Positions 57,992-64,000 of a stretch of 64,000 bases of DNA are shown one piece after another. A program made the position numbers and the translations under genes. The notes beneath the pieces were generated by a model that saw only the letters and a program-made list of their open reading frames with translations, was not told where the DNA came from and did not search any database. The DNA is taken from NCBI GenBank assembly GCA_018340805.1, contig JACMZG010001908.1, positions 45,111,787 to 45,175,786 of the forward strand, given 5' to 3'. Within the stretch, counting starts at the first letter, position 1. Every line of letters starts with the position of its first letter. The stretch comes from Microvelia longipes (lineage: Eukaryota; Arthropoda; Insecta; Hemiptera; Veliidae).

Positions 57992-58062
57992 GTGGTCGCT
58001 CAGTGACTCGAAGGTGAGTGGCTCGAATTTCGGCCGGGGCGTATTAATTTTTTTGTTTATTT
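57992..58062 (+). repeat. tRNA-like fragment inside the 1.19-kb element
   Basis: GTGGTCGCTCAGTGACTCGA (58000) and B-box-like GGCTCGAATTTCGGCC (58020-58035) are followed by a T-rich run. Incomplete cloverleaf; SINE head remnant. Confidence 0.4.
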
Positions 58063-58124
58063 TTTTTATCTTTTGAATATTTCTGTGTCCTACTGATTTT
58101 TGATCGAAACATTTTTCCGCGTAC

Positions 58125-58381
58125 TATGAAATGACAAAAACATTATTTACTGAATAGCACAACTAAACCTATAGATTGACTTTTGTACCAAGTTTAAAAG
58201 TCTCTCTACCATAAATGTTCCGAGAGCTACTATAGTAAGGCACACTCACATATACAGACAGACAACTTTGTTAAAACTATTTAAGAGGTAAATCTCGGTT
58301 TCAGGTGTTCAGTGCAGGCATAATACTTGCACTGTTTACCAACCTATAAAATACATACGGTATAAATGAGGAAAAGTAAAA
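58125..58381 (-). repeat. Family A head fragment inside the 1.19-kb element
   Basis: On the minus strand: TTTACTTTTCCTCATTTATACCGTATGT (58353-58381, read in blocks), then TGTGTGAGTG-like and AACTTGGTACAAAAGTCAAT blocks. Lacks the 5S segment and the 3' end. Confidence 0.6.
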
Positions 58382-58423
58382 TTTTTTGTGACAAAATTTA
58401 AATTTTTTTTAAACAAAAAGTAT

Positions 58424-58498
58424 TCCGAGGACCTGAGGCTTGAACCCATAATCTCATGTAGTAGAAGCGAAAGCGTATCCTCAACGCTATCAAGGCTT
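58424..58498 (-). repeat. tRNA-like sequence inside the 1.19-kb element
   Basis: Minus strand: A-box-like TAGCGTTGAGG, central CTTCTACTACATGAG, B box GGGTTCAAGCC, then CAGGTCCTCGG. Spacing is that of a tRNA, but stems are imperfect, so a tRNA pseudogene or SINE head is more likely than a working tRNA. Confidence 0.45.
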
Positions 58499-58841
58499 AT
58501 GTATTTTTGACAGATTATTTCCTAATAAAAATGTAATGTAAACAACTACTTAATAATAAAACTGTGTCAATTTCACTAAAATGTCGAGTAAAAATTAATT
58601 ATTTCTACTTAAATGAATCAATCTTATGTTTGTTAATAATCTCAGACATTTTTTTGCTTATTCAGTTCACAATTGGTAATTATTCATAATTTTCAATGTA
58701 AGTCGCCTATATCGATTCCTGCAATGACGTCACGCCATTCATAAAAAAGTCAGGTTATAACCTCCGACTGATTTTGGTTTGTTTACATCGAATTGAATCA
58801 CCTTATAAATTTTTATCATCTTGCCTAATAATTATATGACC

Positions 58842-59556
58842 AATCATTGCCAAGGATGTTGAATAAAGGGGATGACGCATTAAGGAACATTTCTGACCCC
58901 ATGGAAGTTGTGTGAGATAGAGAAATAGGAGCAAACTTACCTTCCCTTAGGTTATAATTAAAAAAGGCGCCTAACGCAGGTTATGTAGCGAAGTTGTTAT
59001 ACAATTATTGGTTGTCGAGTTTGCTTCTCAACTTTCTTCAGTGCTTTCGTTATTGTTAGATTTGGTGCTTGTCAAGTCATTTGTGCTTATATTTTACATT
59101 TTGGACTCTAGGTAGCCACTTTAGTGAGAGTAATTGAAGCTTTACCGTTTACTTTTCGTAGAGAGTAAATTAAATGTGTTAATATTTTGTATTTTTTTAG
59201 ACTAGTGAAATGTATTTTGGTTGTAATGTTCTTAATTTTCTTAAATGTTGTTAATTTTAAGCAATATTAACAAAAAACAGCTAAAAAGTATGAACTTTTT
59301 TCAATTTGTTTATAACCTTCCCAAGCAAAACAATAGGGAACCCATTGAGAGTTAAGTTTGCCTCTAAATTTTAAGACCTGCGCTGTTATAAGGATCATAA
59401 GCATGCGCAGTTCGTACCAAGCATGTGCAGTTGGTTTATGACGTGTGTTTCGTGTTGCATTCTTCTCTATGTTTTGATTTTCGATGGGGTCACTTTGTTG
59501 AATGGAAATTCGACTTAGTGTGTCATCCCCTTTATTCAACATCCTTGATCATTGCT
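58842..59556. repeat. About 715-bp inverted-repeat element
   Basis: Left CAAGGATGTTGAATAAAGGG plus GATGACGCATTAAG (58851-58884) is inverted on the right as CTTAGTGTGTCATCCCC and TTTATTCAACATCCTTG (59513-59548); CTGACCCCATGGAA/TTCGATGGGGTCACTT continues the pairing inward. No ORF with a recognisable domain (minus ORF 59267-59542 overlaps the right arm). Directly follows the 1.19-kb element. Confidence 0.75.
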
Positions 59557-59559
59557 ATT

Positions 59560-60998
59560 CAAAAATATTGTCTGACGTGACAGACAGGAATATAGTAATG
59601 TAGAACAAAACACTACAAATATCATCTCCCTCAGACACGTTTAATGGTTTTGGAAAATCTGGAGTACAGGAAGTAAGAATGCCTGCAAATGGTCTCTAAT
59701 TAGATTGAAAATTCGAATTAAGTTTTGAATTCAAAATAGTAGTTAGTCGTAATCGTTAGAAAACCTTTAGACAACAGATCTTTTTATAGAACCCGCTTAA
59801 ATTGTATTTTATTTAATTTTGAAACAAACATTTCCGTTGCAGTGTTGACAGTTTTATTAAAATGAAAGTTTTGGTTAAATAATGACGAGAGCTGGGTTTA
59901 AAATCCAGTGACACTCCCCCCCCCCCTCACTTAGTAACAGAATCTTTCCAAAATCGTGGCTCAGAATATTTAATTGAAGAGTTTAAGAAATGAGAATAAC
60001 TCCGAGGTTTTATAACTTGTAATTCGCAATGAAAATGGGGTTTTAAAAGCAATGCTGCCAACTTTTTTCTCTCTTAAATACTTTTTAAAAGGATAATATC
60101 CCCTTTACTTCTTAAGCATGAAAACTGAAGAAAAGCTATCCTTATGGAACAATTTAAAATTTAATTACTCGGCTTAACTCGTCATCTAGAAAACTGTAAG
60201 AGACATTTTTTTTAAGTTCTCATTTCCATCGGTATGAAATCGAAGGAATATTTTCAGAATTTTCCAGCAGGAAGCCAAAATTAAGGGGGGTAGAAGTAGG
60301 TACCAAAATAAAGGGGGTAGAAGTAGCTATCAAAATAAAGGGGGTAGAAATAGCTATGAAAATGATATCAAATGAATTTTTTCTTTAAAGTTTACTTTTG
60401 ATTTGGGTCACCAAGGACGAAATGGAGACGGGATTCACTCGAGTTTTTTCTTCAGCAATTTTCCCTGATATTCTATTTGTAGGCCGCACTTTTGAAACTT
60501 GCTTTATCTCCGGTATCCAGGGAATGTTTAATAAAAAGCTCTAATAAATTGACACTGATTTTTACCATTACTAATAAAAAAAAATATTTAAAATATACAC
60601 TTAATAAAAAAATCATTTTTTTTCGAACTAGAAAATAATCAAGTGAAATATAATTATTAATTTATAAATTAATATAGCATTTATATACACGCATACACAA
60701 ATTGTGTATGTGAATTGCAATGGTTAATTATTATAGCATGCCAGAGTTGCACGGGGGGTATGACCTCCCCCCCCAAGTTCAACTAAGATATCTCCCCTTT
60801 TACCGGTGTGGAAAAAATCCATTTTCCATAGAGACATTAATTAAACATGTAATTATAATTTGATATCTTTCATAGGAAAGAGAGAGCCTCGGACAACATT
60901 GTCCGACACTGTGTTTATAAGTATTAGAGAAGGTAATACTTTATATTCCCTCTTAGTGTCTAACTCGCTTTTTTATCATATATAGTGATTGTAAAGTT
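59560..60998. other. AT-rich DNA; 27-bp triplicate at 60275-60355, poly-C at 59926-59936
   Basis: AAAATAAAGGGGGTAGAAGT occurs three times at about 27-base spacing (60277-60355). C-runs lie at about 59926-59936 and 60766-60775. No gene recognised. Confidence 0.55.
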
Positions 60999-61319
60999 TT
61001 TACTTTTCCTCATTTATACAGTAGGTATATAGGAAAAGTATTGTGTTTGCGAAAAAAAATCTGAAACCGGGATGTCACCGGCATTATCTGTTTCAGGTGT
61101 TTTAAGACCTCCTAAGTGGTTTTCACAAAGTTGTATGTATGTGTGTGTGAGTAGCTCAAAAATTAATCTACAATGTAGTTGTGCTATTAGAAAACTAGTT
61201 TGTTTATGACGTCATAGTGATCACCCGCAATAATGACTCAGCAAAAATTTCGAAAATTTATAAAACGTACAAAAATGATGCAATAAAATTGAGATTTGGC
61301 AGGCTTTTAGCCAAGTATA

Positions 61320-61715
61320 AGTTTAGATTTGGCAGGCATGTATTTGAGAGCAGGCATGTGCCATGCATAAGTTGAGATTTGGCAGCATGTAGCCATGTAT
61401 AGTTGAGATTGACAGGCATGCATGTATAAGATTGGCAGGCATGTAGCATGCATAAGTTGAGATTTGGCAGGCATGTAGCCATGTATAAGTTGAGATTTGG
61501 CAGGCATGCAGCCATGTATAAGTTAAGATTTGGCAGGCATGTAGCCATGCATAAGTTGAGATTTGGCAGGCATGTAGCCATGTATAAGTTGAGATTTGGC
61601 AGGTATGCGGCCATGTATAAGTTAAGATTTGGCAGGTATGCAGCCATGTATAAGTTAAGATTTGGCAGGCATGCAGCCATGTTAAGTTGAGATTTGGCAG
61701 GCATGTAACCATGTT
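61320..61715 (+). repeat. 33-bp array inside family A (GATTTGGCAGGCATGTAGCC)
   Basis: About 12 units of GATTTGGCAGGCATGTAGCC plus ATGTATAAGTTGA. A single copy of the same segment (TTTGGCACGCATGTAGCCAT, then GTATAAGAC) occurs at the equivalent place in the copy at 21130, so the array is an in situ amplification. 33 being divisible by three explains the ORFs of 66-148 residues on both strands here; these are not genes. Confidence 0.93.
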
Positions 61716-61968
61716 TAAAGCTAACACATGCGCTAAGTTCATCTCATTATCAGCTTTAGTTCAATTTTTATCAGTGGACTTGTGTACGTTTATAAAAAAA
61801 ATGTAAAAAATAATCTAATCGAGATGAAATTGGGTACAAGTTTAAACATTCTTAGTTCAATGTTTATTGAATGACTTTGTAGGTTTATTAAAAAAATTGA
61901 TGCATTGAGCGTGGTCAGTGCTGTATGGGTGACCACTGAGAAAGAAACGAATTGATTTACTATCTGGG

Positions 61969-62216
61969 GACGAGCGAAGCGAGTCCTAGGATATGCTGCA
62001 GTAGAAATTTGGTGAATTTTATATTCTGAGGACGAGCTAAGCGAGTCCTAGGATATGCTGCAGTAGAAATTTGGTGAATTTTATATTCTGAGGACGAGCT
62101 AAGCGAGTCCTAGGATATGCTGCAGTAGAAATTTGGTGAATTTTATATTCTGAGGACGAGCTAAGCGAATCCTAGGATATGCTGCCGTAGAAATTTGGTG
62201 AATTTTATATTCTGAG
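61969..62216 (+). repeat. 62-bp array inside family A (GACGAGCTAAGCGAGTCC)
   Basis: Four units start exactly every 62 bases (GACGAG at 61969, 62031, 62093, 62155, with the next at 62217), containing GACGAGCTAAGCGAGTCC, TAGGATATGCTGCAGTAGAA and ATTTGGTGAATTTTATATTC. Nearly identical copies show recent amplification of the GAGCGAAGCGAG module. Confidence 0.95.
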
Positions 62217-62309
62217 GACGAGCTAAGCGAGTACGAAGCAGGGATGATAAGTGTAGCGAATCTGATGTGATGAGGAAAAGTTCCGAGGTACCCCGTACCC
62301 GATTTTTTA

Positions 62310-63088
62310 AGGATACATTTAAAATAACATCAAACACGTACAATTGATCCCAGCACAATACTAAAGAAAGAAACAATAGCTTAACTAGTCTGACGACAAG
62401 AAGATGCAGTTGTGTTTTGCGTGTACGTGGCAGAAGCGGTTGGTTTTGCTACATTGTGAAGGTATGATACTTCCCCTAGGTTACAAATAGCCGTCAGATA
62501 TTAAACAAACACACGAGCCCACCAAATAAAAAACAATGTCATTTCCGTGTAGTCTTATAAAGAGATTTATAAAAGACAATCGTTTTGATTAGTAGCAATT
62601 AATTCTGGAGTTGCTAGTGCGAGGCAGAGCTAGAAATACTCAAGTCGAAAGACGTCATAAGTCTTTCACTCAAACAAAGTTGAAAATGTTGACTTAAAAT
62701 CTTCTGATTATTATTCATAATTTGACTTGAAGTTTTATCGCAGCTCTTGGATTAGTTCTAACGGAAAAAGGGACTAATTAAAGAGTCACTTCTTTTGACT
62801 TTTCTTAGATCTAGTGACACTTAATCTAAGGACAGAGATATCTCTATTCAAGTGCTTATCGATCCAACAGTATTTTATTAGATATTTTTGCGGTTTACAG
62901 CAAAGTATAAGGATGTTGATATTTGATTAAATTAATTTATTATCGGATTAATATTCCATAAAAGTAATAGATCAATCTTCATGGTTTCTCAAAGATCACC
63001 GTACGACTATAATAAATCTGTAATAATTTTATGTCTTTTGATATTGTTAGGTTATACTTCCGGCAATTCTTTGGTTCAGGTGAACCCT
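62310..63088. other. AT-rich DNA without recognised features
   Basis: No gene or repeat recognised; a short minus ORF at 62161-62376 overlaps the family A end and is not credible. Confidence 0.4.
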
Positions 63089-63090
63089 TG

Positions 63091-63375
63091 GTTATTTCTT
63101 TTTCTTACTTATACTATAGGTATATAGAAAAAGTATTGTGTTTGCGAAAAATCCGAAACCGGGATGAAACCTGAATTATCCATTTCAGGTGTTTTTAAGA
63201 CCTCTGAGTAGTTTTCACAAAGTTAAAGTGTTTTCATAAGTTTCTATAGGTGCTGTTATGCTATTTGGAAAATAATTTTTTATGGCGTTATTAACACGCA
63301 ATAATCACAGTAAAAATTTCGAAAAATCATATATCGCGGAAAAAATTATGCAATCGATTTAAGATTAGTCAGTAA
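63091..63375 (+). repeat. Family A head fragment, truncated at (TA)n
   Basis: CTTTTTCTTACTTATACTATAGG (in blocks), AAAAGTATTGTGTTTGCG, AATCCGAAACCGGGATG and GGCGTTATTAACACGCAATA follow the family A order, then the sequence runs into a TA repeat. The 5S part is missing. Confidence 0.75.
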
Positions 63376-63377
63376 TG

Positions 63378-63388
63378 CATATATATAC

Positions 63389-63473
<85 letters not shown>
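63378..63473. repeat. (TA)n microsatellite
   Basis: About 95 bases of TA dinucleotides with small interruptions. Confidence 0.97.
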
Positions 63474-63475
63474 CG

Positions 63476-64000
63476 GAGGTATTCGACTATTTAAAGAGTC
63501 TAAAACTTGTTCAGTTTTATTAAAGTATATACATAAATACAGCATATATACCATACATATAGTATATTTCTTACATTTTCATATCAATAAGCCTTAGTTT
63601 TACTTTAGGTCTTTTGGGTTGAGAGGAGCTTTATAATTGCACAGCTCTTGGTTTTGAAAAAAAGTGTTAAAAAGTAAATTATCTATTGAAAATGAACTAT
63701 AAGGTAATTTATTTATTACTTGAGGCAATTACTTAGGACTTAGAGGCAATAGAATAGGAGCATACACTGTTACAAGATGGGAAATGTTTAATATTAACTT
63801 AAAATGACGTATAAGTTAGAATAAGTATCAGAGTTTATGTACACGTCTTTAACATCGCTACATTTGTCACTGACTTTGACCACAGAAGCAACTTTTTTAT
63901 ATTTTTTATTAAAGTCTGAAAAAGAGGGAGAATGTAAAGGTAAGGCAGAACTAGGGGGTACCGAGTTTTTTCCAGTTGATTTGGTTCAAAGTCTGGCCTT
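63476..64000. other. AT-rich DNA without recognised features
   Basis: No gene or repeat recognised up to the end of the window. Confidence 0.4.

Larger units (their letters stand above)
57619..58806. repeat. ATAAGGTGATTC inverted-repeat element, about 1.19 kb
   Basis: Exact terminal inverted repeat ATAAGGTGATTC (57619-57630) / GAATCACCTTAT (58795-58806), with subterminal inverted blocks GGTTATAGTCCG-type, GACGTCATTGCAGGAATC (57691) and its complement GATTCCTGCAATGACGTC (58715). Carries no transposase ORF but contains a family A head (minus), two tRNA-like pieces, and unique DNA. A partial copy is at 43.07-43.29 kb. Confidence 0.75.
61001..62308 (+). repeat. Family A copy expanded by two internal tandem arrays
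   Basis: Start TACTTTTCCTCATTTATACAG (61001), the usual AGGAAAAGTATTGTGTTTGC and TCTGAAACCGGGATG blocks, 5S-like segment at 61898-61945 (GCATTGAGCGTGGTCAGTGC, TGGGTGACCACTGAG), end GAGGAAAAGTTCCGAGG and CCCCGTACCCGATTTTTT (62308). It is about twice the normal length because of a 33-bp array and a 62-bp array inside. Confidence 0.88.

Noticed and set aside
59267..59542. Minus-strand ORF of 91 residues
   Set aside because: It starts in the right inverted arm of the 715-bp element and has no recognisable domain, so coding is unlikely.
61258..61742. ORFs of 66-148 residues on both strands with repeated Leu-Pro-Asn-Leu-Asn-Leu
   Set aside because: By-product of the 33-bp array inside a family A element; no start context or non-repeat protein sequence.

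Overview
The window looks like intergenic or intronic DNA from a repeat-dense, AT-rich animal genome, most likely an arthropod and possibly an insect. Evidence is the strong AT bias, the long (TA)n tracts, tRNA-derived and 5S-rRNA-derived SINE-like elements, foldback/MITE elements and decayed fragments of a Jockey-like non-LTR retrotransposon. Nothing looks bacterial: there are no operons, ribosome binding sites or long coding ORFs. I find no intact protein-coding gene and no confident host exon. The long ORFs all come from tandem arrays whose unit happens to lack stop codons.

Layout. 0-9 kb: a hairpin repeat with a CTCGCTTCGCTCG motif, a copy of a GC-rich dispersed repeat (family B, 2.57-2.99 kb), a minisatellite (4.4-5.55 kb), palindromic TA-rich repeats (6.7-6.9 kb), and an array of CTCGCTTCGC motifs followed by a cluster of GCCGCCAT motifs. 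9-14 kb: no recognised feature beyond a tRNA-like trace. 14.2-15.2 kb: an inverted-repeat element with hairpin tandem units. 16.25-19.86 kb: a conspicuous GC-richer composite of two tandem tRNA-headed elements bounded by a 12-bp direct repeat; the first holds a GGTTAGAGGT minisatellite and a 32-bp minisatellite. 20.8-24.5 kb: two copies of a 5S-derived element (family A), the second running into a 1.7-kb satellite of 29-bp units. 26.3-27.5 kb: a hairpin repeat, a palindrome with hammerhead-like motifs on both strands, and a 149-bp tandem with an inverted copy. 33.0-34.1 kb: more hammerhead-like, possibly Penelope-like material. 35-39 kb: more family A, and a retrotransposon C-terminal remnant. 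39.2-39.96 kb: a 37-bp satellite. 42.6-43.3 kb: a 59-bp tandem and a partial copy of an inverted-repeat element. 45.2-46.9 kb: two inverted copies of a TA-targeted CAGGGTG element. 47.5-48.0 kb: a reverse transcriptase pseudogene. 51.3-53.2 kb: tandem palindromes and a near-perfect 275-bp-armed palindrome. 53.9-54.8 kb: divergent family A copies. 57.2-59.56 kb: three inverted-repeat elements side by side. 61.0-62.3 kb: a family A copy carrying two internal tandem amplifications.

The main biological themes are: (1) a dispersed element that retains the part of 5S rRNA corresponding to the RNA polymerase III internal control region and repeatedly seeds or borders tandem arrays; (2) three loci with hammerhead-ribozyme-like cores that share the same one-nucleotide irregularity; and (3) clustered young palindromes. 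Functional statements about these are inference from motifs. Coordinates of repeats are accurate to roughly 5-20 bases unless a motif position is given.
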